From: Lachnospiraceae bacterium
GTDB taxonomy: Bacteria > Bacillota > Clostridia > Lachnospirales > Lachnospiraceae
Length of the DNA: 64,000 nt
Assembly: GCA_021203305.1 (NCBI GenBank)
Contig: JAJQBK010000036.1
Coordinates: forward strand, 1 to 64,000
Direction: 5' to 3'
Of this stretch, positions 17,244 through 25,933 are shown piece after piece. Position 1 is the first letter of the stretch. Every line of letters starts with the position of its first letter. The position numbers and the translations under genes are program-made. The notes beneath the pieces were generated by a model that was not told the origin of the DNA, did not search any database, and was given only the letters and a program-made list of their open reading frames with translations.

Positions 17244-18587
17244 CTACAGATAGCCCCACTCTCTCGCCTTTTCCATAAGAAGCTCTTTCTCATTCAATTC
17301 CGGGCGGCTTAACACCTCGTCCAGAAGTCTTCCCAGCGCCTCGCCCATCCTCATGCCGGGCTGCATTCCCGCATCCATCAGATCGCGCCCTTTTACCGCC
17401 AGCTGCTTTAAATCAATACACCAGCCTCTCTCCAGCGCCTCCTCATAATACTGTCTCAGCCGTCTGTGGTTTTCCCTTTTTTCCTCCGCCATATAGTCGC
17501 TCTGGGCGGCTACATCGGCTTCCTTTAAGATCATCAGCTTCGGATACAGCTCCACTCCCACATCATGCATCAGGCGTCTAACAAACTCCGGTGTGACATT
17601 CACACTGTTTCCCCTGTCATGGTAAAGGACCAGGCGGCAGACCTGCCGGATTGTGTCATTGTCAAATTTCATCCTCTGCAGAATCTTCTCCGTCATATCG
17701 CTGCCCGCCTGCGCGTGTCCCTCGAAGTGATCCACATGATCATCTCCCACCCATCTGCACGCGGGCTTTCCCACATCATGAAACAGCGCCGCCAGCCGCA
17801 GCACCCGATCCCCGGGAACGCCCTGCACCACACGGATCGTATGAATTCCCACCGTATAGCAATGGTGGGGATTATGCTGCTCCGTCTCCATCATAGTATC
17901 GAACTCGGGCAGAAACTGCGCCGTCAGCCCCAGCTCATACATCTGCTCCAGATACTCCGGATGAGGGGAGCAGAGAAGCTTGACAAACTCCGTCTGTATC
18001 CTCTCCATGCTGACTTTTTTTAAATTGGGAGCCAGGCTCTTCATGGCGTCCCTGGTAAACGGATGAATCCGATATCCCAGCTGTGCGGAGAAACGAACCG
18101 CCCTGAGGATGCGCAGAGCGTCCTCCCCAAACCTGTCCATCGCGTTCCCCACGCAGCGGATGATCCCCAGCTCCAGATCGCGCTGCCCGCCAAACAGATC
18201 CACCAGCCCAGCGCTGTCATTGTAGGCCATGGCATTGATCGTGAAATCCCGCCGCTTTAAATCCTCCTGAAGGCTTGCCACAAACCGGACGCTCTCCGGA
18301 TGGCGGCCGTCCAGATATTCCCCGTCTATCCGATAGGTAGTCACCTCGTATCCCGTCTGATGGATCATCACTGTCACCGTACCATGCTTAATCCCCGTGT
18401 CTATGGTCCGGTGAAACAGGGCCTTAATCTGATGAGGCGCGGCGGAGGTGGCAATATCCCAGTCCTCCGGCTCCCGCCCCAGAACAGAATCCCGGACGCA
18501 GCCGCCGACCGCATAGGCTTCAAAGCCCGCCCTTGTGATCACATGAATTATAAACTTTACATCCTCCGGGAGCGATATCTTCACCAT
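17244..18587 (-). CDS. cca: CCA-adding tRNA nucleotidyltransferase
   Basis: A 447-residue class II nucleotidyltransferase that builds or repairs the 3' CCA of tRNA. N-terminal GGCVRDSVLGREPEDWDIATSA holds the catalytic carboxylates; RRDFTINAMAYN and the RILRAVRF motif follow; residues about 245-350 form an HD domain (LRLAALFHDVGKP). The tRNA-Lys in this window has no encoded CCA, which fits the need for this enzyme. It has its own promoter at 18739-18767 and a leader of about 150 nt containing a possible 8-codon ORF. Confidence 0.95.
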   Translation of the reverse strand: MVKISLPEDVKFIIHVITRAGFEAYAVGGCVRDSVLGREPEDWDIATSAAPHQIKALFHRTIDTGIKHGTVTVMIHQTGYEVTTYRIDGEYLDGRHPESVRFVASLQEDLKRRDFTINAMAYNDSAGLVDLFGGQRDLELGIIRCVGNAMDRFGEDALRILRAVRFSAQLGYRIHPFTRDAMKSLAPNLKKVSMERIQTEFVKLLCSPHPEYLEQMYELGLTAQFLPEFDTMMETEQHNPHHCYTVGIHTIRVVQGVPGDRVLRLAALFHDVGKPACRWVGDDHVDHFEGHAQAGSDMTEKILQRMKFDNDTIRQVCRLVLYHDRGNSVNVTPEFVRRLMHDVGVELYPKLMILKEADVAAQSDYMAEEKRENHRRLRQYYEEALERGWCIDLKQLAVKGRDLMDAGMQPGMRMGEALGRLLDEVLSRPELNEKELLMEKAREWGYL

Positions 18588-18687
18588 GTCTTTACCTGCT
18601 GTCCATATTCACCGCCGCTTCCTTCCGCAAAGCCTCCCCTGACTCTAAGCTCCGCGGCTTCAAACGCGCCGGTCAGTACGCGAATCG

Positions 18688-18714
18688 TTATCTCAGGAAA
18701 TGCATCCGGATCAT
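18688..18714 (-). CDS. Possible 8-residue leader peptide upstream of cca
   Basis: ATG at 18714 is placed 6 nt after a near-perfect ribosome site AAGGAGGTG (18721-18730) and encodes MIRMHFLR then TAA. It lies between the cca promoter and cca. The strong ribosome site has no other ORF to serve. Leader peptide or chance; no attenuator-like stem pair was clear. Confidence 0.35.
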   Translation of the reverse strand: MIRMHFLR

Positions 18715-18738
18715 CCGGCGCACCTCCTTACGTTCAGC

Positions 18739-18767
18739 ATTCTAACATAATCCCCGGAAAATGTAAA
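18739..18767 (-). promoter_or_regulatory. Promoter of cca
   Basis: Minus strand TTTACA (18762-18767), 17-nt spacer, TAGAAT (18739-18744). It starts just after the stop of the FHA gene at 18797. Confidence 0.75.
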
Positions 18768-18796
18768 ACCCAATTCCGCAACCCAATTCAGAATTG

Positions 18797-20293
18797 TCAG
18801 CGGAAAATGTAATCACAGCCGGCGAAGCTCACCTTATCCCCTCTGTTCAGAATATAAGGAACCCGCGGCGAGAGCCGACTCTCATTGACCCAGGTTCCAT
18901 TGGTGGAATTTAAGTCCTCCAGGACATAATTCCCCTGGGGATCCCGCCGGAGTGAGGCATGAATCCGGCTCACTCCGGGAGAATTCAGACATACCTGTAC
19001 CAGATCCGCCTGAGAGCCCACCAGCTGATGTCCCACAACCTCTATATATTCCGGTTCCCTGCCATATACGGAATACAGCTTGGGAAACACCTCCTCCATC
19101 ATGATAATCTGCGTGCCTCCCGCCGTCTCCTCCCCGGTCTGCAGCAGCGCCTGAAATTCCTCCTGATATTCCTCCTCCGCAATCTCCGGCTCCTTTCCTT
19201 CCTCTCTTTTCCCCTCTGCCAGTTCCTTTTTCCTGTACCACAGCTGTCTGCCGATCATAACCGGGCAGATCACCGCGGCCGCTATCTGAAAAAACAACAC
19301 GGCAATATTGTCTGACGAAACCAGAAAAACAGAACACACGTCCACTCCCAAAAGCAGCAGCATTTCTGCCAGCAGACTCTTTTTATATTTTTCGTGAACC
19401 TGCGATTCTTCCGCCCCGGAAGTCTTCTTCTCTCTTTTCTCTTTTCCAGAATTCTGCGATGGCTCAGAAGGCCTGTTTTCCTTTTTCCCTCTTCCTGTTT
19501 TCTCCGGTCCGCTTTTCCGTTCCCTGCGTCCTCTGGCAGCGGCACTTTTCATAGTGACTTCCGTCTGTACTTCCTTCGGTTTTCCCTTGCTGCCCACAGT
19601 TTTCGTCCGTGTTTCCTCAATTCCTCTCTTTTTTCCCTCATTACCAGAACTCCGGTCATTTCCTGCAGGCACAGCTTCCGTCATCCATTCTGCCGCCGTG
19701 TCCATACTGTCCTCTTCCGGCTCCGGTTCGGCAATAGCGTTCAGCACGGTCTGCGCCAGCTCCCTTAAATGGATGGTCTCCTGATTGTCCATCAGAAACT
19801 CATAGAAATGATAGACGGCCTCCATCAGCACATCATCCTCATAATCCAGACGCTCCGCAAGCATCTCCCCAAGCTGTACCAAATCCTGCTGCCACTGGTC
19901 TCCCTGCCCGGAAAAATTATACAGGAAGCGAAAGTTATCCTTCTCCTGGCTGTACATGATATGCCGGGACCGGAAGGATACCTTCTGCAGATTCAGCAGA
20001 TACTTGTCCGTCTCACCGCACAGCTTCAGGATATCCGAGAACAGCCTCTGCGCCAGCTTACGGTTCAGCTTTCTCACCTGTAAGAGGACATCCAGCGACT
20101 GTCTGGCCGAAATATCAAAGTATAAATAGTCCTCCCCCTCCATATTTCTGAAGGTACCCGGCAAAAGCAGCTGAATATCATTCCGGGTATACATGTGATA
20201 CTCATAGCCCTGCTCCAAGGTCTCCCTGTCACAGGCGACTCTCAGATAGCTCCTCTGATTTCCTCTGATGAACTCCGGCAATGATGATGTCAT
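18797..20293 (-). CDS. DUF6382 and FHA-domain protein of the Tad locus
   Basis: A 498-residue protein. Residues about 10-200 match the DUF6382 type domain often found with clostridial pili (YLRVACDRETLEQGYEYHMY). A long Lys/Arg/Glu-rich linker (about 200-305) follows, then one or two membrane segments (about 310-350) and a C-terminal FHA domain (about 425-498) with SRIHASL and LEDLNSTNGTWVN, the classic phosphothreonine-binding residues. It suggests phospho-dependent control or assembly of the Tad machine. Overlaps the tadE stop by 4 nt and is the last gene of the operon. Confidence 0.85.
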   Translation of the reverse strand: MTSSLPEFIRGNQRSYLRVACDRETLEQGYEYHMYTRNDIQLLLPGTFRNMEGEDYLYFDISARQSLDVLLQVRKLNRKLAQRLFSDILKLCGETDKYLLNLQKVSFRSRHIMYSQEKDNFRFLYNFSGQGDQWQQDLVQLGEMLAERLDYEDDVLMEAVYHFYEFLMDNQETIHLRELAQTVLNAIAEPEPEEDSMDTAAEWMTEAVPAGNDRSSGNEGKKRGIEETRTKTVGSKGKPKEVQTEVTMKSAAARGRRERKSGPEKTGRGKKENRPSEPSQNSGKEKREKKTSGAEESQVHEKYKKSLLAEMLLLLGVDVCSVFLVSSDNIAVLFFQIAAAVICPVMIGRQLWYRKKELAEGKREEGKEPEIAEEEYQEEFQALLQTGEETAGGTQIIMMEEVFPKLYSVYGREPEYIEVVGHQLVGSQADLVQVCLNSPGVSRIHASLRRDPQGNYVLEDLNSTNGTWVNESRLSPRVPYILNRGDKVSFAGCDYIFR

Positions 20294-20742
20294 GAATCTT
20301 CTCCTTTCGAATCCGCTTTGAGCCTGCGCTTTACGGCTCTGATTGTCCCCAGAATTCCGGCCTTGTCCATTGACTGGCAGGAAGCCGTCTCTTCCAGTGT
20401 CAGGTAAGTGTCGCCTATTCCCGCGGCGGAACAGAAATTATACATTTTGCCGCTGATACTGACAGTAACCCTGCTGCCTGTCCGGCTGCAGCCTGTCTGA
20501 ACCTCCCGCAGCAGCAGATATTTGTACTGTTCCAGCCCGCTGACATAGTCCGACAGGCTCTCCTGCGTCAGCCCGGAATCCTCCTGCGCCAGCTGCAGCG
20601 CCAGAATCTGCGCGTTTTCCCTCAGCAGACAGCGATTATAAAAATACAGCCCTGCCTCCGTCAACAGCAAAAACACCATGATCAGCACCGGCAGCAGCAG
20701 GGTAAATTCCAGGGTCAGATACCCTCCCATTCTTTTTCTCAT
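20290..20742 (-). CDS. tadE: TadE-like pseudopilin
   Basis: 150 residues: a short basic start MRKRMGGYLTLEFTLLLPVL with a prepilin-type Gly-Tyr-x-x-x-Glu site, one hydrophobic helix, then an extracytoplasmic domain with cysteines. This fits TadE minor pilins processed by the peptidase encoded just upstream. The frame is open further, but the ATG at 20742 overlaps the peptidase stop (ATGA) and follows GGAGAGAG. Confidence 0.85.
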   Translation of the reverse strand: MRKRMGGYLTLEFTLLLPVLIMVFLLLTEAGLYFYNRCLLRENAQILALQLAQEDSGLTQESLSDYVSGLEQYKYLLLREVQTGCSRTGSRVTVSISGKMYNFCSAAGIGDTYLTLEETASCQSMDKAGILGTIRAVKRRLKADSKGEDS

Positions 20743-21146
20743 AGCAGACTCTCTCCGATTGCCGCCAGAAACAGAAAGGGAATCAGCGCTATCTGCTCCT
20801 TCCCGTTTTCTTTTCTGACAACCATTTTCCACAGGCTCACTGCCGCCGCGATAAGAAAGCCCAGAAGCAGCCACTGACAGCATGTCCCAAATCCCCAGGC
20901 CAGACCTACTGCCAAAACCGTCAGCCCATCCCCCGTCCCTAACGACTGCGGCCAGGCCACGGCAAGCAGCAGTAAAATAATCCCCGGGATACCACCGGCG
21001 AGCACTGCCGCCGGCTCATTTTTCATCAGGCTCATGCCGCCCAGCAGGGCGCCGCCGGCCAGAAGCAGCCAGAGAGGCAGACTTTTCTCCCTGATATCAC
21101 ACACGCTTAGCCACGCCAGGAACAGGATTACAACAGCAGAAAGCAT
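20739..21146 (-). CDS. tadV: Prepilin peptidase, TadV/CpaA type
   Basis: A 135-residue integral membrane aspartyl protease of the A24 family. Both catalytic aspartates are visible, in SVCDIREKSLPLW and in the GTGDGLTVLAVGL (GxGD) motif. It should cleave the Flp pilin and the TadE proteins encoded beside it. ATG directly follows the TAA of the gene upstream; its stop overlaps tadE. Confidence 0.9.
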   Translation of the reverse strand: MLSAVVILFLAWLSVCDIREKSLPLWLLLAGGALLGGMSLMKNEPAAVLAGGIPGIILLLLAVAWPQSLGTGDGLTVLAVGLAWGFGTCCQWLLLGFLIAAAVSLWKMVVRKENGKEQIALIPFLFLAAIGESLL

Positions 21147-22121
21147 TTACGCCTCCTTTCCGCAGCGGGAGCAGGGCCGCTTATCCCCCACCTGAGACAG
21201 AGGAATCTGATATACCGTTCTCTTCAGGCCGGAACAGGTGGAGGAGGAATGATAGCAGTCCCCCTCTGACGTAATGTAGTAGACCCCTGCGGCCGCTGCA
21301 GAGCTGCCGCACAGACTGCAGCTTCTGTAGCTGGCTCCGGAAGCGTTTCTGGCGCTGTCCAGCTGCGCTTCCGTAACGGTTCTCACCGTCAGCCTCAGAT
21401 AAGAACAGCTGTCCGTCAGATGATAGACCTCACTGTTGGCGGTGACATATACCATTTCCTCCGAAGCCGTCTCATCCTCATATCCTGTCCACAGCTTACT
21501 GTAATAGTAACCGGACATATCGCTCTGCAGCACACTGAGCGGCAGCAGGGCCTGCACCTGATAATGCGCCTGAATATAAATTTCTTTCCCGTCCGTATCC
21601 AGCGTGGAGTCAAGGAAGCTGACTCCCGCCGCCCCGCCGACTATGGTTTCCTTTCCCACGTTATCCTGCCACTGAAGCTGAAACACGGAGCTTAAATACC
21701 CTTCCGAAAACGCCAGCGACTGCACCGCCATTTCCAGAATCTCCGCAATCTGCGAATCCTCCTCATCCTCAGCTTCTTCCTCCAGATCCAGAGCATAGCT
21801 GTAAACTGTGAGCGGCTCTCCCATCGCTTTCAGTTCAGAAAGCATACTCCCGTAAACCCTGAGATAATTCAGCACAGAAAACAATCCCAGGATACAGATC
21901 ATGAAGATGGGAAGCACAAGCGCCGCCTCCACACTGACGCTGCCCGCTTTCGCTCCCCGCACACCGTTTTGCGCCTTCAAAAGAGAGCCGGACAGCCTCA
22001 GCGGTATTCCCTTTGGAGAGAACGCGGTATGAAATGATGAGCTCTGAGAAAGGAGGTGTATCTTTTTCTCCGCTCTGCACCTGGAGAGTTTGCTTTTTTT
22101 ATTTATTTTCATATTTTCCAC
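21147..22121 (-). CDS. TadE-like protein with tandem Cys-rich motifs
   Basis: 324 residues. A basic N-terminal stretch of about 60 residues precedes a prepilin-like segment (GSVSVEAALVLPIFMICILG). The extracytoplasmic C-terminus carries two similar modules of about 40 residues, VYHLTDSCSYLRLTVRTV..RSCSLCG and VYYITSEGDCYHSSSTCSGLKRTVYQI..RPCSRCG. Each ends in CxxC, suggesting metal or disulfide sites. GTG start at 22121 with GGAGGGG 6 nt before; ATG at 22112 is an alternative. Long for a TadE and with an unusually long leader. Confidence 0.75.
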   Translation of the reverse strand: MENMKINKKSKLSRCRAEKKIHLLSQSSSFHTAFSPKGIPLRLSGSLLKAQNGVRGAKAGSVSVEAALVLPIFMICILGLFSVLNYLRVYGSMLSELKAMGEPLTVYSYALDLEEEAEDEEDSQIAEILEMAVQSLAFSEGYLSSVFQLQWQDNVGKETIVGGAAGVSFLDSTLDTDGKEIYIQAHYQVQALLPLSVLQSDMSGYYYSKLWTGYEDETASEEMVYVTANSEVYHLTDSCSYLRLTVRTVTEAQLDSARNASGASYRSCSLCGSSAAAAGVYYITSEGDCYHSSSTCSGLKRTVYQIPLSQVGDKRPCSRCGKEA

Positions 22122-22198
22122 GCCTTTCCCCTCCAGGAATACTGCTGACGCTGCCCGGCCGGGACAGCGTTTCGTTGAGTTGTCTCTAAAACACGATA

Positions 22199-23623
22199 TC
22201 AGTAATAGCTTAACGAGACATCTGTCTGATAACTTCTGCCGCTGTCATCCGCAAAGCTGCCCTGAATCAGGCAGCTCGCAATGCAGCCGTCAAACCGGAA
22301 ATTCTCATTTCCCTCTGTCTGTTTTACTGCAAGCTCAATCACGTCCATCGTTCGTACGGAAAGCCTGTCCTTCCCTGTCAGAAGCAGTAAAATCATCAGA
22401 TACTGCCCGTAATCAAGCTTCACGTCATTCAGGCCAAGGCTCTTTAACAGCGCCACCTTCTCCCCGGACAGCAGCGACCTCACATCCTCAAGACTGTCCT
22501 CATAGCTCCATGACAGAAGAAACGCCTGCTTCACGACCGGCTCCAGATAGGGCACCAGGATTGTGGCTGCGGCCGCAGCAGCCTCCGCTGCCGCCACGCG
22601 CTCCGCATTCTGCTGTATCACCGCGAAATTGTCGGCCAGCCGAAGCAAAAAGATACGTGAGACCGCCGAGGCCAGGTTCTTCCGGTCAGAATTCTTCCCT
22701 GCCATTATATACTCCATGGAATATTGCAGGCTTTCCTCCCCGGCGGGATCCCGGTAATTCCCCATATACGTATATACGTAATAAAGGAACAGTACTTTGT
22801 CCGTGAGGCCGTCGTCCCATTCAGCGGAGCCCAGGCCTTCGGCCAGATTCCGGTTGGAAACCGTCTCTGACACATCAATGCTGAGGGATGAGACGCTGCT
22901 GCCTGACAATACCTGAGACAGGATAAATTCCTCAGAGGTCTCCAGAATGCTCCTCACCGGGCTGGCAATATCCACTGTCTCATACTCCGCGTCCTGCTCC
23001 AGCACATACTCCCCTTCCTCATTATATCCCCATACCTCCGGCTGCACCTCAATGACCTGACCGTTGGCTTCCTCAATCGCGCTGTCCAGGGAAGACCCGG
23101 TTCCCAGAATGGATTCTCCGGTCACCATCAACTCCTCCGTTTGTGTCAGATAAGGCAGTAACTGCTCCAGAATGGCGATGCCGGTCTCCGCTTTGGCGGC
23201 CTCCACCGCCTGCTGATAAAACGCCGCCCCGTTATCATCCGTAGCCAGCACCACCTGGGACACACTGCAGTCCTGCATCGTCAGGGCCAGCCAGCCTGAG
23301 CTCTGCCCCAAGTTCCTGTCCACGGCAGCCATAATATGCTGCGACAGATATTCATAGCTCGGCAGACTGCTTTTATAGGAGCAGTCGATAAACAGCAGTC
23401 CATAGTCCTCCCAGAGATTTTTATGGTATTCTCCCATGGCGCTGTTCACACCGCTGTCCAGCGCCACCTCCGCCTGCAGCAGCAGCGTATTCTCCCTGGC
23501 GCCCTCAATCAGGACCACAGCAAGCATCAGGAAGATGGATACTGTCAGCGCCAGAAACAGGCTGACCGAGCCCCGGACTCCTTTTCCCTTACACACTGAG
23601 GGCCTGGCTGGTGATCTTTTCAA
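22199..23623 (-). CDS. DUF5702-type protein of the Tad locus
   Basis: About 474 residues. N-terminal membrane helix (GSVSLFLALTVSIFLMLAVVLIEGAR), then a large extracytoplasmic domain. The segment EVALDSGVNSAMGEYHKNLWEDYGLLFI resembles the Flp-associated TadG-like/DUF5702 proteins of clostridial pilus operons. Start is uncertain: the frame begins at a TTG (23623) or a GTG (23596), both overlapping the pilin gene and both lacking a good ribosome site, so translational coupling to the pilin gene is likely. Confidence 0.75.
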   Translation of the reverse strand: MKRSPARPSVCKGKGVRGSVSLFLALTVSIFLMLAVVLIEGARENTLLLQAEVALDSGVNSAMGEYHKNLWEDYGLLFIDCSYKSSLPSYEYLSQHIMAAVDRNLGQSSGWLALTMQDCSVSQVVLATDDNGAAFYQQAVEAAKAETGIAILEQLLPYLTQTEELMVTGESILGTGSSLDSAIEEANGQVIEVQPEVWGYNEEGEYVLEQDAEYETVDIASPVRSILETSEEFILSQVLSGSSVSSLSIDVSETVSNRNLAEGLGSAEWDDGLTDKVLFLYYVYTYMGNYRDPAGEESLQYSMEYIMAGKNSDRKNLASAVSRIFLLRLADNFAVIQQNAERVAAAEAAAAAATILVPYLEPVVKQAFLLSWSYEDSLEDVRSLLSGEKVALLKSLGLNDVKLDYGQYLMILLLLTGKDRLSVRTMDVIELAVKQTEGNENFRFDGCIASCLIQGSFADDSGRSYQTDVSLSYY

Positions 23624-23762
23624 AAATACTCTGCACCAGACTGGTGATCTGATCCCTGAAAATCAACACCACTGCAATCAATACCACGATCAGTAGAATC
23701 ATCTCCACCGTTCCGAAGCCGCCAATCCTCTTTTTCCCCATCTGCTGCAAAAATGCTTTCAT
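23589..23762 (-). CDS. flp: Flp-type pilin (type IVb), 57 residues
   Basis: A short gene between tadC and the DUF5702 gene: ATG at 23762, ribosome site GGAGG about 7 nt upstream, TAA at 23589. Residues 1-15 are basic (MKAFLQQMGKKRIGG), followed by FGTVEM and a 20-residue hydrophobic helix. Cleavage after Gly15 would leave Phe+1 and Glu+5, the canonical prepilin pattern. It is the probable major subunit of the Tad pilus. The downstream DUF5702 frame overlaps its last 35 nt. Confidence 0.85.
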   Translation of the reverse strand: MKAFLQQMGKKRIGGFGTVEMILLIVVLIAVVLIFRDQITSLVQSIFEKITSQALSV

Positions 23763-23807
23763 AGTCCTGCCTCCTTTTTCTGCTGCTGTTCACAGCTGTT
23801 TTTTCAT

Positions 23808-25130
23808 TCAGAATGATAAAAATGCCGGGACCATAATCAGTCCCATCACAATTGCCAGCTGCAGCATCATCGGCCCCAGCAGTTTATCAGAGATCCTGTC
23901 CCCTCTGGCCCTGCTGTCCCTGCGCTGCTCCTCCTGCACGGCGGCCGCCTCCTGCTCCAGCATGCGCGCAAGTCCCCGCATGCTGTTTTTTTCCGCCTGT
24001 CTGAGCAGGCCCGCCAGCTTCTTATAGTGCTCCTCATCACACGCCTCAGCGAAGGCCTCCAGGGCCTGATAAAAGCTGTATCCATCCTTCATCCTTTTCA
24101 TAAAATCAGACAGCTCTTTCCCCAACAGCTTTTCCTGTCCCCAGTCCTGCTGGTAATCCGCCGCGCATTCCGCCATCGCCCTTTGCAGATTCAGCCCCGC
24201 CGCGATGTACAGGGATAATCTGCTGATAAGCTCCGGATAAGCGCTCTCCATCCGGGATCTTCTCTTCTTTCGCTTCTCCCACAGATCCTGATCTTTGGCT
24301 GCCCACAGAAGAGGCGGCAGAAGAAGGAGCAAAAGTGCAAGCCAGACAAGGCTGCTGTAGTCGACATTTCTGTAAAATTCCAGCGCAGCCCCTTCCAGTT
24401 CCTCAGGCAGTACCCACTGCTCCTTCCCGCGGCTTTCCTCCTCACTCTCTTTCAGAAGGGCTTCCACTGCATAAAGATACTCCTGTTCCGTGCTCATGAC
24501 GGGCGCTGATACCGTCAGCGAAAAGGTGTAATACCACTGCCAGCCTCCATAATCAGCCCTCAGCCTCAGCTCTGCCTGCGTGTCCTCCGTCAGCCCCTCC
24601 CTGTCCACTTCCCCTTCTGAGGAAATGACTTCCCGGTTTAAGCTGCTCCACGTCAGAGTAAACGGGTAGCCGCCAACCGAATCCGGAAGCGTCAGATCTT
24701 CTGTCACTTTGGCAAAGCTTTCATTCTCACCCAAAATCATCTGCTCCAGGACTGAAAGCAGCGCCTCAAAGCTTTCATCCGCCTCCTCCTTCGTCAGTTC
24801 CCGGGCATAAACCTCCACCTGGACCGTCGTCCCCTCTTCCTCCAGCCACAGCTCCTCATAATCAGAGCTTTGTCCCGCTGCCGGTCTTTCCAGCACCGTA
24901 ACCTGTTCCCTTTGCATATACAGAGCCGCTCCCTGCAGGGCAATCAGCAGCAGGCCCCCGAACAGCACCCTTAAAAAAAGCACGATCTTGTCTACATAAT
25001 ACCGCTGTATCTCCATCCCGCAAAATTCGATATTCCTGCGAAGCCGCAGAGGAGCCAGCAGCTCAAAAAATCTGCTTTCACTCAGCCGGACATATATTCG
25101 TCCGGCCAGCCTTTCCATCCATCCGCTCAT
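23808..25130 (-). CDS. tadC: TadC-like pilus assembly membrane protein
   Basis: 440 residues with the ATG at 25130 overlapping the tadB stop by 4 nt. One membrane helix near residue 45, a large extracytoplasmic domain (about 65-270, Glu-rich, beta-type), a second helix (about 280-300), then a cytoplasmic helical T2SSF-like domain (ELISRLSLYIAAGLNLQRAM..LRQAEKNSMRGLARMLEQE) and a final helix LQLAIVMGLIMVPAFLSF. TadB and TadC together form the inner-membrane platform. The big external insert between the first two helices is unusual for TadC. Confidence 0.82.
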   Translation of the reverse strand: MSGWMERLAGRIYVRLSESRFFELLAPLRLRRNIEFCGMEIQRYYVDKIVLFLRVLFGGLLLIALQGAALYMQREQVTVLERPAAGQSSDYEELWLEEEGTTVQVEVYARELTKEEADESFEALLSVLEQMILGENESFAKVTEDLTLPDSVGGYPFTLTWSSLNREVISSEGEVDREGLTEDTQAELRLRADYGGWQWYYTFSLTVSAPVMSTEQEYLYAVEALLKESEEESRGKEQWVLPEELEGAALEFYRNVDYSSLVWLALLLLLLPPLLWAAKDQDLWEKRKKRRSRMESAYPELISRLSLYIAAGLNLQRAMAECAADYQQDWGQEKLLGKELSDFMKRMKDGYSFYQALEAFAEACDEEHYKKLAGLLRQAEKNSMRGLARMLEQEAAAVQEEQRRDSRARGDRISDKLLGPMMLQLAIVMGLIMVPAFLSF

Positions 25131-25933
25131 AGGCTTACCTTTGTAATCCTTTCTCCCAGTACCACGCTGGCCACATAGACCGCAAGCGCTCCCGTCATAA
25201 CTCCTGCCCCCGTCAGGTTGTGATACAGCGGATCGAAGTACCCTTCCGCCGTCTTCCCTACAAAGAGAAGTATTCCAAAGGGGATCAGACACATGAATTT
25301 GTGCTCCAGCTTTTTGGCCGATATCATGCTCTCTATCTCCTGCACCGTCTCAATCCTCTCACAGATCAGGCGGATGCTTGCGTCCAGCGTCTCGGACATG
25401 CTGCCTCCCCGCTGTTTGACAATGGAAAAAGTCTTGGCAAACCCGGCGATATAGGAAATTCCACTGTCCGAGCCATACTCTGTCAGCAGCTTCTCCAAAG
25501 GCTGATGAAGCTTCAGCCCCGCCGCAACCTCAGACAGTCCCGGGCACAGCGGGTGCTTTTCCCCGATATAAGAGTAAAACGGCGCCTGTACCCTGAGCAC
25601 GGCCTGCTCCGGACTGTATCCCGCCTGAAGCTCGCTTTTCAGATAGGTCAGCCATTCCTTAAATCCCAGAGTGATCTGCATTCTCACAAGCTCCAGATAT
25701 TCCCGCTGCTGCCACAGATACAGCGCCGGTACCGCCAGAAGCAGAACGAAAAAACCGATAAAGCTTCGATAAAAAAAGTAGCCGAGCAGCCCCGCAGCCG
25801 CCACGCCCTCCAAAAGCCAGCTAAGGCGCTTCATCCATGAGAGACCGGGAAGGTACTTCGAATCCCGCCATGGCCAGCTTATCTGTTCTCGTAAGCGTTC
25901 CCACCTTCCTGAGACTCCCGTATATTTTGCCAT
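25127..25933 (-). CDS. tadB: TadB-like pilus assembly membrane protein
   Basis: 268 residues. Two helices near residues 45-80, a T2SSF-type cytoplasmic domain (LQAGYSPEQAVLRV, FAKTFSIVKQRGGSMSETLDAS) and two C-terminal helices. The ATG at 25933 has GGAGGAAGGAGAG before it and keeps the conserved pre-helix segment, but it lies 113 nt inside tadA. An internal ATG at 25834 would reduce the overlap but has no ribosome site. Partner of TadC in the platform. Confidence 0.85.
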   Translation of the reverse strand: MAKYTGVSGRWERLREQISWPWRDSKYLPGLSWMKRLSWLLEGVAAAGLLGYFFYRSFIGFFVLLLAVPALYLWQQREYLELVRMQITLGFKEWLTYLKSELQAGYSPEQAVLRVQAPFYSYIGEKHPLCPGLSEVAAGLKLHQPLEKLLTEYGSDSGISYIAGFAKTFSIVKQRGGSMSETLDASIRLICERIETVQEIESMISAKKLEHKFMCLIPFGILLFVGKTAEGYFDPLYHNLTGAGVMTGALAVYVASVVLGERITKVSL

